Shown: positions 5,720-13,984, counted from the stretch's first letter. The stretch is DNA of 14,961 bases from Acidobacteriota bacterium (GCA_029263435.1 JAJCXL010000513.1:1-14961), one strand, 5' to 3'. Numbers and translations are program-made. Notes: generated by a model from the letters alone, not told the origin.

Positions 5720-7636
5720 CTACCACATCCGAGGCGCGTCCTGGCCGGCGGGGACCGACTCGACCTCTTCCTCCGCGCGCGCGCCATGAAGAATCTCGTG
5801 AACGCGAGCCTCGAGTTGGGCGGGAGTGAACGGCTTCGCGAGAAAATTTCTTCCAGGACTGAGATCGCGGTGTAGTAGATCGTCGTCGAGGTAGCCCGAC
5901 ATGTACAAGACTTCCACATCGGGGCGGTCGATCTGTAATTGCTCGGCCAGCTCGGCGCCGTTCATTCCCGGCATGATCAGGTCCGTCACGAGCAAGTCGA
6001 TCGTCTCATGGGCTCGCGCTGCGGTGAGGGCGTCTCGTCCGCTACTGGCGGCCAGCACCTCGTAGCCTCGCCCACGGAGGGTCTCTGCGACCATCTCACG
6101 TACGGAGTCTTCGTCCTCCGCAACCAAGATCGTCTCGGTGCCGCCGGGAACGGATGCGACCGGTCGCTCGGGCTGCTCTGGAGAGCCTTCGGCTCTCGGC
6201 AAGTAGACCTGAACGACGGTGCCTCGCCCAGGCTCGCTCTGCGCTCGGATAGCTCCGCCGCTTTGACGGACGATACCGTAGACGGTCGACAGACCGAGTC
6301 CCGTCCCCTTGGTTCTTTCTTTGGTGGTGAAAAAGGGCTCGAACGCTTGATCGAGCGTATCGCGAGCCATGCCCACACCCGTATCCTTGACGGTAAGCAC
6401 CGCGTAATCGTCGGGCTCGAGCTCCTCTCTCGCCAAGTCGTCGCCCCAGCTCGCGTCCGTGGTCTCGATACTCAACGTCCCGCCGTGCGGCATCGCGTCT
6501 CGCGCGTTGAGAACGAGATTGACGATCACTTGCTCGATCTGACCCTGATCCACGAGAACGCGGGCCTGCCCGCTGTGAAAATTCGTGATGACCTCGATGT
6601 CCTCGCCGATCAACCTGCGAAGCATGCTTTCGAGGCTCGAGACCATCTCGTTGAGGTCGATGACTTTCGGCTCGAGCACTTGCTTGCGACTAAACGCCAC
6701 CAACTGCGTCGTGAGTCCGGCCGCGCGCTCTGCGGCGCGCTTTATCTCGCCCGCGATCTTTCGCACTGGGGCGCGAGTCTGGGCTCGACTCTCCAACATG
6801 TCGCTATAGCCGAGGATGACGGTAAGGAGGTTGTTGAAGTCGTGCGCGATGCCTCCGGCCAGACGCCCCAACGCCGCGAGCTGTTGAGATTGGTGGAGCC
6901 GCCCTTCGGTCTCCCGGAAGCGTTGCTGCTGCTCTTCCAGTAGCCAGATGACGAGCCCCAGGCCCATGAGCGATTGGAGGAGAAGCTCGTAGACGTTGGT
7001 GTAGATCGGCAAAGCCGATCCAATCAGCACCTGAATCGGTAACGCTTTGAGAAGCATGCCGAGGAAAGCCCCGAAAAAGACGAGCTGCGAGAGTCCGTAG
7101 AGACCGAACGCGATGGCCGCGAGCCGGCATCCGAAGGCGTCTTTCTGCGAAGCCGCGATGCCCATGAGCACGTAGCTCGCCGCGACGAAGGCGAGACCGG
7201 CCGCGAGATCGTGGAGGCCCACCCGTAAGAAGACGCGAAGCTCCGGAAGCTCGAGCCGGCTTGTCGCGAGCACGTACACCACGCTCGAAGCGGCCAGGGT
7301 CGAAAGCGATAGCCATACGGTTCGCATGGAGAAACTTCGTCGCCACAACAGCTCATAGGTTCCGGCCCCGAGCCACAGAACCTGGAAGTAGCCCGCGGTG
7401 AACGCGACCGCCGAGCCGATGAGATGAAGTGGATGCTGGTTGGCGAGGTCATTGGCGGCGAAAACTTCCGGCATCGCGGTGACTTGAAATGCTGCGAGCG
7501 CCCACCAGCTGAACGACCAGTGGAGGAGAAAGGGGTCGGCGTCGCTTCGGTAGAAACGCAGCAATACGACGCCCAAGACGAGAGCTAGACACGCCTGGGC
7601 CAAGTAGAGTGATATCGCGAAAGCTGTTGGATCCAA
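5720..7636 (-). CDS. Membrane hybrid sensor histidine kinase with C-terminal receiver
   Basis: A 638-residue hybrid kinase of a two-component system. The first 230 residues form about seven membrane helices with short loops and no large periplasmic domain. Next come a short coiled coil (EEQQQRFRETEGRLHQ), a HisKA domain with phospho-acceptor H265 in GGIAHDFNNLL, and an HATPase domain with its N box (NLVLNARDAM, N377), D418 in KDTGVGM, FEPFFTTK and GTGLGLS. A CheY-like receiver follows (about residues 502-617) with the E507/D508 acidic pocket, D552 in TDLIMPG and K601 in AKPF. All catalytic residues are present, so the kinase should be active, passing phosphate from H265 to D552. The start is a TTG at 7636 with a weak GGGGCGGG Shine-Dalgarno; no in-frame ATG lies between it and the upstream stop. 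The signal is unknown; seven-helix sensors often detect small hydrophobic molecules. Confidence 0.93.
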   Translation of the reverse strand: MDPTAFAISLYLAQACLALVLGVVLLRFYRSDADPFLLHWSFSWWALAAFQVTAMPEVFAANDLANQHPLHLIGSAVAFTAGYFQVLWLGAGTYELLWRRSFSMRTVWLSLSTLAASSVVYVLATSRLELPELRVFLRVGLHDLAAGLAFVAASYVLMGIAASQKDAFGCRLAAIAFGLYGLSQLVFFGAFLGMLLKALPIQVLIGSALPIYTNVYELLLQSLMGLGLVIWLLEEQQQRFRETEGRLHQSQQLAALGRLAGGIAHDFNNLLTVILGYSDMLESRAQTRAPVRKIAGEIKRAAERAAGLTTQLVAFSRKQVLEPKVIDLNEMVSSLESMLRRLIGEDIEVITNFHSGQARVLVDQGQIEQVIVNLVLNARDAMPHGGTLSIETTDASWGDDLAREELEPDDYAVLTVKDTGVGMARDTLDQAFEPFFTTKERTKGTGLGLSTVYGIVRQSGGAIRAQSEPGRGTVVQVYLPRAEGSPEQPERPVASVPGGTETILVAEDEDSVREMVAETLRGRGYEVLAASSGRDALTAARAHETIDLLVTDLIMPGMNGAELAEQLQIDRPDVEVLYMSGYLDDDLLHRDLSPGRNFLAKPFTPAQLEARVHEILHGARAEEEVESVPAGQDAPRMW

Positions 7637-7662
7637 TCCCGCCCCGTTCCCTAAAACCGTGC

Positions 7663-7691
7663 ATTGTCACATTCGACTCGCATAGAGTCAA
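7663..7691 (-). promoter_or_regulatory. Promoter of the histidine kinase gene with an internal inverted repeat
   Basis: On the minus strand TTGACT (7691-7686) and GACAAT (7668-7663) are 17 bp apart, predicting a start near 7656 and a leader of about 20 nt. An inverted repeat GACTC-gcata-GAGTC (7675-7689) overlaps the -35 and the spacer and may be an operator. Confidence 0.5.
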
Positions 7692-7712
7692 AAACACCGG
7701 TCTCGTCTCTAG

Positions 7713-7718
7713 TAGAAT
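7713..7718 (+). promoter_or_regulatory. -10 element of the glycosyltransferase gene
   Basis: TAGAAT lies 11 nt before the ATG at 7730, with no Shine-Dalgarno between. No convincing -35 is seen at 16-18 bp. It suggests a very short leader. Confidence 0.35.
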
Positions 7719-7729
7719 GTGTCACCGCG

Positions 7730-9352
7730 ATGAGTGAAGTGTCCGAGCCCGAAACCTTTCGAGGCCTGAAATGGAAGGCGACGCTCTTTGCGATCTTGGT
7801 TCTGGCCGCGGTGCTTCGGGTTTGGGGCGCCGGCTACGGCCTGCCGCACCCGGTCACGAGGCCTGATGAAGAGCGGATCGTCGGCCGGGCCCATACGATT
7901 TTCGCGACGGGTAACTGGCACACCGGCAGTCCGGTTTACCCGAGCTTGGTGTACTACCTCGACACCGGGGCCCTCTATGTCTACTACGCAGCGCAGAAGA
8001 TCCTCGGTCGCTACGATCGACCGTTCGACTTCTTGCTCGACGTCGCACTCCATCGACCCGGCCTTCACTATCGCGTCGCGCGCTCAGTGGGAATCTTGTC
8101 GGGCACGCTCACGGTGGGGCTGGTCTATCTTCTGTCGGTCGCGGCTTATCGTAGCCGTGCGGCAGGACTCTTCGCAGCCGGCCTGGTCGCGGTGTCGCTC
8201 GTACACGTCATCTACTCTCATTTTGCGACCGTCGACGCGGTCATGACGCTTCTCGTCACCGCGACGCTGTGGGCGGCGGTGCGCGCCTTTCGCGATCCGT
8301 CCTATCGGAGCTTCGCGGTGGCGGGTTTTTTCGCGGGGCTCTCGGTGTCGGCGAAGTACAACGCCGGGCTCGTCGTGTTGTCGATAGCGTTAGCGGGTGT
8401 GCTCTGCTGGCGCGACAAGCGCCTCGGCCTGAAGGGCGCGGTGGGGAGATTGTCGGTCGCCGCCTCGGCCTCCGCGCTCTCTTTCGCCGCGAGCTCGCCT
8501 TTCGTCGTCAGCGGTCTGGGCGCGCTCCTCTGGGAAATGAATCGAGTCAGCGGCGTGCTCTATGATCCGCCAGGCCATTTGGCGCTGTGGCAGCATCTTC
8601 GCATCACGCTTCCCGGTGGGATGGGGCTGTTCGCTTTCGCCCTCGCGGCTTTAGGGACGATTCGAGCGATTTATCTTCGACGGCCCGCGGATTGGATCTT
8701 GCTCGCGTTTCTTCTTCCGTTCTTTGCGATTATCTCGAGTGTCACGGTCGTCTTTCCGCGCTACGTGCTGCCTTTGGTGCCCGGCCTCGCGGTGCTCGCG
8801 GCGGATACGGGCAGAGCTTTGTTGGAGCGGCTCCCGAAACGACGGGCGTTCGGATGGACGGCGCTGGCCGCGTTTTCCTTGGGGCCGCCCTTGTTGGACT
8901 CCGTCCGCTACGACCGGATCGCGTCGCGCTCGGACACCCGAGTGATGGCGACGGAATACCTCGAACGAAACGCCTCGCCTCAGAACCGGATTCTGATCTG
9001 TGACGGCTACGGGGCGCCCGACGTCAACACGGATCGACGCCGGCCACCGGCTTTCATCGTCGAGTCGATCCGGTGTCAAGGCAACCGAGAGGCCGAAGCG
9101 GTCGACGGCGATTTCCTCGTCACCCACGAGCACCCGGATCTGACGATGTTCTCTACGGTGCATCCGAGCTGGCACGAATGGCTCGCGGCCAACGCGGAGC
9201 TTCTGCATCGAGTGGACCCCTTCAATCGTGAAAGCACGACGAAGCCGTTTTTTTTCGTCGCGGACGGGTTCTACTTGCCTTACAGCGGGTTCGAAGGCCT
9301 CGTTCGAGGAGGTCCGATCGTCGAGATCTGGAAGCTCACGCCGCCTCCCTGA
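7730..9352 (+). CDS. ArnT/PMT-type membrane glycosyltransferase (GT-C fold)
   Basis: A 540-residue integral membrane protein of the dolichyl-phosphate-mannose-protein mannosyltransferase / ArnT superfamily, which moves a sugar from a polyprenyl-phosphate carrier to a lipid, glycan or protein on the outer face of the inner membrane. The first helix (about residues 17-33) is followed by a periplasmic loop with the RPDEERI motif; D46/E47 is the conserved acidic pair of GT-C enzymes. Several further hydrophobic helices reach to about residue 400, and a soluble C-terminal domain follows to the end. The open frame extends to 7664, but that part has no hydrophobic or family features, so the ATG at 7730 is used. 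The gene stands alone, divergent from the histidine kinase, with no neighbouring flippase or polyprenyl-sugar synthase. Acceptor and donor are unknown. Confidence 0.88.
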   Translation: MSEVSEPETFRGLKWKATLFAILVLAAVLRVWGAGYGLPHPVTRPDEERIVGRAHTIFATGNWHTGSPVYPSLVYYLDTGALYVYYAAQKILGRYDRPFDFLLDVALHRPGLHYRVARSVGILSGTLTVGLVYLLSVAAYRSRAAGLFAAGLVAVSLVHVIYSHFATVDAVMTLLVTATLWAAVRAFRDPSYRSFAVAGFFAGLSVSAKYNAGLVVLSIALAGVLCWRDKRLGLKGAVGRLSVAASASALSFAASSPFVVSGLGALLWEMNRVSGVLYDPPGHLALWQHLRITLPGGMGLFAFALAALGTIRAIYLRRPADWILLAFLLPFFAIISSVTVVFPRYVLPLVPGLAVLAADTGRALLERLPKRRAFGWTALAAFSLGPPLLDSVRYDRIASRSDTRVMATEYLERNASPQNRILICDGYGAPDVNTDRRRPPAFIVESIRCQGNREAEAVDGDFLVTHEHPDLTMFSTVHPSWHEWLAANAELLHRVDPFNRESTTKPFFFVADGFYLPYSGFEGLVRGGPIVEIWKLTPPP

Positions 9353-9355
9353 CCT

Positions 9356-9387
9356 GGGAGAGAGGTCGCGAGCGACCGGGTGGGTCT
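9356..9387. repeat. REP-like palindromic element between convergent genes
   Basis: A GGGAGAGAGG start, a GGTCG-CGAG-CGACC hairpin (9364-9377) and a following GGGTGGGT together resemble, from memory, the extragenic repeat type GGGAGAGG-(GC palindrome)-CGGGTGAGGG common in high-GC genomes. It fills most of the 40-bp gap between two convergent stop codons and could act as a bidirectional terminator or mRNA-end stabiliser, although there is no U tract. Only one copy is in the window. Confidence 0.4.
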
Positions 9388-9392
9388 ACGAG

Positions 9393-10868
9393 TTACGGCC
9401 CTCGCGTCCAAGGCCCGTCGATAGCGAGCGTGATACCCGGTTTCTGGATGTTGACGAACATCGTCGATGAGCCCGGGGCGAAGCACGCGCCGGCGAACTC
9501 GGTCCCGCTCCCCACGTTGTGCGCCAAGTCGTAAATGTCGCCGTCGGGTGTGACGCCGCGAATGTGAGAGTTTCTGGAGCGGTCCTCACAAACGATGAGA
9601 TCCCCCCAAGGAGCGATCGTCAAGTTGTCGGCACCCTCCAAGACGTTTCCGTCAGTGGACTCGATGAACAGCTCGAGTTGACCGGGAGTCTGCGCCTCGG
9701 CAGCGGCGCCTTCACCCGGACTCGGCGTGTACTTGAAAATCTGACCCAACCGCGCGTGTCCTCCACTCGTGCAGGCGAAGTAACACACGCCGTCACCGAA
9801 CCAGATGCCTTCACCGCGCGCGAAGAGGCACGCGCCGGCATCATGTCCTCTCTCACGGAGGTCGTCCTTCGGGGAGCGCACGTCATCCATGTCGATCCAA
9901 GTGGTGCCGGCGGTTTTACCCTCAGGGAAGGCCGGTGCACCGGAGCCCCGCCAATTGCGGGTATCCGTGAGCCCCGGCTCCGTCAGGGCAAGAGCCTGGA
10001 GTCGGCCCCCTTGCTCGAGGCTGCCAGGCACGTTGGGAATGAACCGATAGAACAGACCGTCTCTCCGGTCCTCCGTCTGGTAGACGATGCCGGTCCTCGG
10101 GTCGACCGCGACGGCCTCCCTCCGGAACCGCCCCATTTCTTCCAAAGCCACGGGAGTTTGCAGCTCGGTGTCGAGTGACGGCGAGACCTCGAACGTGTAG
10201 CCGTGATCGACGAGGAAGCCACCATCAGCAGTGGCGTCGGATTCTTCGCATGTCAGCCACGTCCCCCAGGGCGTCAAGCCTCCCGCGCAGTTGCGCTCGG
10301 TGCCGGCAAGACTCAAGAACTGTTTCACGGTTTCGCCGGTGCTCGGATCGTAGACCAATGTGGTGGTCCCTCCGAGCGATGGAAAGCCGTCATCCGCCCC
10401 CACGTCATAGAGCTTGCTCCGATCGACGGTCGCGAATAACTCGTTGCGCGCGCCAAACGGTCCGGCACGTCGAAAGCGGTTAGCGACGATGGGCAGTCCT
10501 TTGGACTCGAGCTCGTGGTTGCGGATGAGAACGATCTTGCCATCCGGCCCCTCGAATGCTCCCATCCCATCGGGGAAACCGGGAACGACGAGGCCATCCG
10601 CCATCGGGTCTCCAGTTCTGGACAGGATCCGATAGTGAAAGCCGCGGGGCAGATCGATGATGCCATCGGGGTCTTCGAGCAACGGCCCATGCCGATCGAG
10701 GCTCGGCATCGTGACGACCGCGCATGCCGAGAGGCTGTAGCGTTTGAGACCGAAAAAGGCCGAGCCCGCCGCGAGCGCGCTCGTGCGCAAGAACCTTCGT
10801 CGCGGATTCTTCGTGGGCACTGTCGGTTTCATGGTCTTCGCCGTGTCGTTGGCCAACTCCGCCATCAT
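9393..10868 (-). CDS. Tat-exported DUF839 / PhoX-like protein
   Basis: A 491-residue protein with a twin-arginine signal (NPRRRFLRTSALAAGSAFFG, about residues 21-40) and a DUF839 beta-propeller domain, the family that contains the calcium- and iron-dependent alkaline phosphatase PhoX. Typical segments are PRGFHYRILSRTGDPMADG, then VLIRNHEL, GTWLTCEES with its conserved Cys-Glu-Glu, a central FGDGVCYFACTSGG, and near the end GACFAPGSSTMFVNIQKPG. It would be exported folded, with metals loaded in the cytoplasm. LSAC at residues 46-49 looks like a lipobox, but basic residues precede it, so lipidation is doubtful. The start at 10868 (ATG-ATG) lacks a Shine-Dalgarno; an ATG 12 codons in, closer to the twin arginines, is equally plausible. 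Many DUF839 proteins are not proven phosphatases, so no gene symbol is given. Confidence 0.88.
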   Translation of the reverse strand: MMAELANDTAKTMKPTVPTKNPRRRFLRTSALAAGSAFFGLKRYSLSACAVVTMPSLDRHGPLLEDPDGIIDLPRGFHYRILSRTGDPMADGLVVPGFPDGMGAFEGPDGKIVLIRNHELESKGLPIVANRFRRAGPFGARNELFATVDRSKLYDVGADDGFPSLGGTTTLVYDPSTGETVKQFLSLAGTERNCAGGLTPWGTWLTCEESDATADGGFLVDHGYTFEVSPSLDTELQTPVALEEMGRFRREAVAVDPRTGIVYQTEDRRDGLFYRFIPNVPGSLEQGGRLQALALTEPGLTDTRNWRGSGAPAFPEGKTAGTTWIDMDDVRSPKDDLRERGHDAGACLFARGEGIWFGDGVCYFACTSGGHARLGQIFKYTPSPGEGAAAEAQTPGQLELFIESTDGNVLEGADNLTIAPWGDLIVCEDRSRNSHIRGVTPDGDIYDLAHNVGSGTEFAGACFAPGSSTMFVNIQKPGITLAIDGPWTRGP

Positions 10869-10970
10869 GTTAGCGCCCGACTCACTAGACCGCTAGCGAC
10901 GATGGATAGAATTGGGCTCTTTTTCGAAAAGCGCAATGGGTTTTTTGCTGAGCCTTGGCGTTCGCTCTCA

Positions 10971-10999
10971 TTGAGAAAATCGCTGCCGTCCCGTATCCT
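10971..10999 (+). promoter_or_regulatory. Promoter of the receiver-EAL gene
   Basis: TTGAGA (10971-10976), 17 bp, then TATCCT (10994-10999). The predicted start point near 11006 is only 3 nt before the GTG at 11009 and lies inside the longest open frame, so the upstream TTG start (10955) would not be in this transcript. Confidence 0.6.
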
Positions 11000-11008
11000 G
11001 TGGATAGA

Positions 11009-12211
11009 GTGTTGAATACCCCGAACACGGGACGACGCGTTCTCCTCGTCGATGACGAGCCGAGTATCCTCGATCTTTTTAGACACCTCCTCACCGACGC
11101 CGGCTACGCCGTCGAATGCGCGTCCAACGGCCGCGAGGCCGAGCAGTGCTTGGAGCGCCGGTCCTTCGACGTCATCGTCAGCGACATTTCCATGCCGGAA
11201 ATGGGGGGCGTGGAGCTGCTCCGCGCGGTCAGGAGTCGGGACTTGGATGTTCCCGTCGTACTGGTGACGGGGCTCCCGGAAGTCGCCTCCGCCATCGAGG
11301 CCGTTGAGCACGGCGCGATGCGCTATCTGGTCAAACCGGTTCGCCGCGAAGATCATCTGGAGGTCGTGGACTACGGGTATCGGCTGCACGCTCTTACCAA
11401 GGTCAAGCGTGAGGCGCTCGTCCACTTCGGGAAGAACAGCGCCAATCCGGCGGACAAGGCGGGGTTGGACGCGGCGTTCAATCGAGCCATGGACGCGACG
11501 TGGATGGCGTTCCAGCCCATCGTGCGCCTCTCGCGTCGAGAAGTGTATGCCTACGAAGCGCTCGTGCGATCGACGGAGCCTGCGCTTCCGGATCCCAAGT
11601 CCTTGTTCCGCGCCGCGGAGGCGCTCGGTCGGGTCGTCCCGCTGGGCCGCAAGATTCGAGGCTTGATCGCGGACGTTCTCCCGGATCTTGACGCGGCCGT
11701 GCCGGTCTTCGTCAACTTGCATCCGGTCGAGCTCAACGACGACGCGCTTTTCGAGGACGACGCCTCGATATCGGCACACGCTGGGCGCATCGTGCTCGAG
11801 ATCTCCGAGCAGAAGCCGTTGAGCGAGGTCGTCGGGCTCCAGAAGCGGGTGGCGAGATTGAGAGAGATGGGATTCGGTATCGCGGTCGATGATCTCGGCG
11901 CCGGCTATGCCGGGCTGGGTAGTTTCGTTCATCTCAGCCCCGACGTTGCGAAGCTCGATCACGCGATGGTGCGAAACATCGACGCCGATCCGACCAAACA
12001 GAAGCTCGCGGCTTCGATGCTCCGTCTATGCGCGGATATCGGCGTGTCGATTATCGCGGAAGGCGTCGAGACGCGCGCTGAGCTCGAAACGCTGGAGCAG
12101 CTCGGAATGGATTTCGTGCAGGGAAATTTCTTTGCCCATCCGGGCAAAGCGTTCCCGCTCGTGGATAAAGCGGCGTTCGAGCTAGCAGGGAATCGGTTCT
12201 TGCCGCTATGA
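11009..12211 (+). CDS. Response regulator with EAL domain (c-di-GMP phosphodiesterase)
   Basis: A protein of about 400 residues. A CheY-like receiver (residues 10-125) has D15/D16, phospho-acceptor D59 in VSDISMPE, T87 and K109 in VKPV, joined by a short linker to an EAL domain (about residues 155-395) that hydrolyses the second messenger c-di-GMP. The active-site set looks complete: YEALVR, the Asn of VNLHP, LEISE, VDDLGAGYAGL, AKLD, AEGVET and VQGNFF. The enzyme should therefore be active and controlled by phosphorylation, possibly from the hybrid kinase at 5720-7636 or from a kinase elsewhere (inference). Start: the frame is open from a TTG at 10955, but a good promoter ends at 10999, so a leaderless GTG at 11009 is preferred; GTG at 11000 and TTG at 11012 are alternatives. 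It converges with the deaminase gene, leaving 10 bp between stops. Confidence 0.92.
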   Translation: MLNTPNTGRRVLLVDDEPSILDLFRHLLTDAGYAVECASNGREAEQCLERRSFDVIVSDISMPEMGGVELLRAVRSRDLDVPVVLVTGLPEVASAIEAVEHGAMRYLVKPVRREDHLEVVDYGYRLHALTKVKREALVHFGKNSANPADKAGLDAAFNRAMDATWMAFQPIVRLSRREVYAYEALVRSTEPALPDPKSLFRAAEALGRVVPLGRKIRGLIADVLPDLDAAVPVFVNLHPVELNDDALFEDDASISAHAGRIVLEISEQKPLSEVVGLQKRVARLREMGFGIAVDDLGAGYAGLGSFVHLSPDVAKLDHAMVRNIDADPTKQKLAASMLRLCADIGVSIIAEGVETRAELETLEQLGMDFVQGNFFAHPGKAFPLVDKAAFELAGNRFLPL

Positions 12212-12221
12212 GGGTGCGGCT

Positions 12222-12728
12222 CTAGCGCGAGGTATTGCCTGCGCGACGCGCACCGACGGGGAGCTCGACGAACATCGCGCGCGCTCGGGCGAAGAGCGGG
12301 TCGCATGGCTCCGCCGATACCGGGCCGACCCACCGAGGTACGCCCGTGCCGCCTTCGAAGAAGGAGGGGAGGTGCGAGAGGAGCTTTCCGCCACCGCCGC
12401 CGACATCAGCCGCCCCGAACACCACTCGGCCGATGCCATGGAGTAGCAGCGTTCCGGTGCACATGACGCACGGCTCGAGGGTCGAGTAGCACGTCATCTC
12501 CCACGCCCGGCCCCAAGTCTCTGGAGCGACGCTACGCAAAGCTTCGATCTCGGCGTGGCGGCCGGGCTCGTAGCGTGGCACCACCATGCGGTTGCCCCCC
12601 TCGCCGATGATCTCTCCATCGAGAGTGATCACGGCTCCGATCGGGAGGTTGCCCTCTTTCTCGGCGGCGAGCGCGAGATCGATGGCGCGTTCGACGAAGC
12701 GGTGCTCTTCTTTTTCGATCTTCGTCAT
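12222..12728 (-). CDS. Nucleoside / tRNA-adenosine-type deaminase (CDA fold)
   Basis: A 168-residue zinc-dependent deaminase of the cytidine-deaminase superfamily, in the TadA / guanine-deaminase / cytosine-deaminase branch. The zinc site is H58-A-E60 (GRHAEIEAL) and C87-V-M-C90 (STLEPCVMC), with E60 as proton shuttle; GRVVFGAAD follows as in TadA-type enzymes. The region after about residue 108 is glycine-rich (VGGGGGK) and does not look like the classic TadA tail, so it may act on a free base or nucleoside rather than tRNA. Cytoplasmic, no signal peptide. The ATG at 12728 lacks a clear Shine-Dalgarno and has TAAGAT 9 nt upstream. It lies 48 bp downstream of the lipoprotein hydrolase on the same strand. 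Exact substrate unresolved. Confidence 0.88.
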   Translation of the reverse strand: MTKIEKEEHRFVERAIDLALAAEKEGNLPIGAVITLDGEIIGEGGNRMVVPRYEPGRHAEIEALRSVAPETWGRAWEMTCYSTLEPCVMCTGTLLLHGIGRVVFGAADVGGGGGKLLSHLPSFFEGGTGVPRWVGPVSAEPCDPLFARARAMFVELPVGARRAGNTSR

Positions 12729-12730
12729 GC

Positions 12731-12757
12731 TGGGATCATCTTAACGCCGTCATCCCA
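12731..12757 (-). promoter_or_regulatory. Possible deaminase promoter -10 inside an inverted repeat
   Basis: In the 48-bp gap before the deaminase gene, TGGGAT (12731-12736) and ATCCCA (12752-12757) form 6-bp arms around a 15-bp centre. The centre holds TAAGAT on the minus strand (12743-12738), 9 nt before the ATG. It could be an operator over the -10, or a hairpin ending the hydrolase message. No -35 fits well. Confidence 0.3.
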
Positions 12758-12776
12758 AGATCCGGAGAGTCAATCG

Positions 12777-13979
12777 TCATTCCTGTCGACGGTGCCGTTC
12801 GATCTCGACGAAGCCCTCCGGAAGCTCCGCCGACCATTGTGCGGGATCGCGCGTGTCGTGGCGAACGTGGCGATCTGCCAGCCCGAGCACGTGACGACAG
12901 ATAGCCTCGTAGCCCGCGCGCGCGTGCTCGCCGCCCACTGCCCACCGCGAGACCTCCGTGAGATTCAACACCCCCGGGATCATCCCTCCGGGAAAATTAA
13001 AATTGCCGTGCGAGAGCTCGGGGAACCTGACGAACCAACTCTCCTCGATCTCAGCCAGAAGAGGAGGCCTGGTCGACGACGCCGCGCCGATGAACGGCCG
13101 GCCGTTGCGAAGCAGAGCATAGGGCACCGAGAGCTCACGACGGTCCAGCGCCTCCAGCGCCTCGGCTGACTCGTACACCCAGCCGCTCACGAGCGTTGCA
13201 TCCACGCCGATCGCGAGAGTCACTTCGGAGCGTCGGCGTTGCAATCGTCCGGCGGACTCGCCGCCGTAGCTCCACGCCAAGATGGATGTCGCGTTCGCTT
13301 CGATCCAATCCCGGGTGCTCAACGCGTCGAGCACCCGCTCGAGCATGCGAACTTGGGCTTCGAGCGCTCGGCTCTTCTCGTCCACGCTCAGACCTTGTTG
13401 CCACGGAAATGGCGTCGCGTGATCCCTGGGCCACGCGAAGGCGACGACATAGCCGTGACTCGCGAGGTACTCGTTGAGGAGGGTCTGCATCGTCGGCACG
13501 CTGTCGCGATAGCTCCAAAGGACGAGCGGATGTGCTCCGTCGGCAAGCGCCGCATCGGCGGAAGCCCACATCGGAGCCGCGAGGACGGCGTCGAGGGTTG
13601 AGGCGTCGATGCCTGGGGGAGATGTCATGTCTTCCAGCAATCGGTCTCGAAGCTTTGCGCCGTCCGGCTCGCTGTGCTCGTCGTCCTGCTGCACTCGGTA
13701 GTAGTCGGCGAGCGTCATGGACGGCGCCGCTTCGTTTGTCGCCGGGTACCAAAAATACAGATCGGTACTCGAAGGCTCGCCGGAAGGCGCACTCGGCAAG
13801 GGCAGTCGTTCTTTACGGAAACCCACGGCGTGCGGCCCCTGCTCGAGGCTTCCTGACAGCGCGCCTATAGCGGCGCTGCCTGCCAGGGTGACCGGCGACC
13901 GCGTCTTTGCCGCAGGGGGAGTCTGGTCGCAACAGGCGAGTGCTGAGCAGACGATGAGGAGTAGCAGCTTCTCGTTCAC
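12777..13979 (-). CDS. Lipoprotein alpha/beta hydrolase, PAF-acetylhydrolase-like
   Basis: A 400-residue predicted lipoprotein: a hydrophobic N-terminus (MNEKLLLLIVCSALACC) with a lipobox-like LAC-C, so C16 or C17 would be lipidated. The body matches the platelet-activating-factor acetylhydrolase / dienelactone-hydrolase type: GPHAVGFRKERLPLP, LYFWYPAT, HPLVLWSYRD, then nucleophile S237 in LAWSYGGESAG, candidate acid D260 in AIGVDA and H324 in ELSHGNFNFPGG. The nucleophile elbow is A-W-S-Y-G rather than G-x-S-x-G, a mild deviation. Such enzymes cleave short or oxidised acyl esters of phospholipids; the true substrate is unknown. The start is a GTG at 13979, since a TGA is in frame just upstream; TAGCAT ends 5 nt before it, so the message is probably leaderless. 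Confidence 0.85.
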   Translation of the reverse strand: MNEKLLLLIVCSALACCDQTPPAAKTRSPVTLAGSAAIGALSGSLEQGPHAVGFRKERLPLPSAPSGEPSSTDLYFWYPATNEAAPSMTLADYYRVQQDDEHSEPDGAKLRDRLLEDMTSPPGIDASTLDAVLAAPMWASADAALADGAHPLVLWSYRDSVPTMQTLLNEYLASHGYVVAFAWPRDHATPFPWQQGLSVDEKSRALEAQVRMLERVLDALSTRDWIEANATSILAWSYGGESAGRLQRRRSEVTLAIGVDATLVSGWVYESAEALEALDRRELSVPYALLRNGRPFIGAASSTRPPLLAEIEESWFVRFPELSHGNFNFPGGMIPGVLNLTEVSRWAVGGEHARAGYEAICRHVLGLADRHVRHDTRDPAQWSAELPEGFVEIERHRRQE

Positions 13980-13984
13980 GGCTC

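Noticed and set aside
7664..7729. Upstream extension of the glycosyltransferase frame
   Set aside because: Overlaps the kinase promoter and the gene's own -10; no family similarity before the ATG at 7730.
10921..10930. TTTTCGAAAA palindrome upstream of the DUF839 gene
   Set aside because: Short and low-complexity; not aligned with a convincing promoter, so no operator is claimed.
10865..11962. 365-codon open frame on the minus strand
   Set aside because: Lies antisense to the receiver-EAL gene, whose motifs are complete; no protein family pattern.
12203..12221. GCCGC...GCGGC stem over the receiver-EAL stop codon as a terminator
   Set aside because: A 5-bp stem with a 9-nt loop and no U tract; expected by chance in GC-rich DNA.
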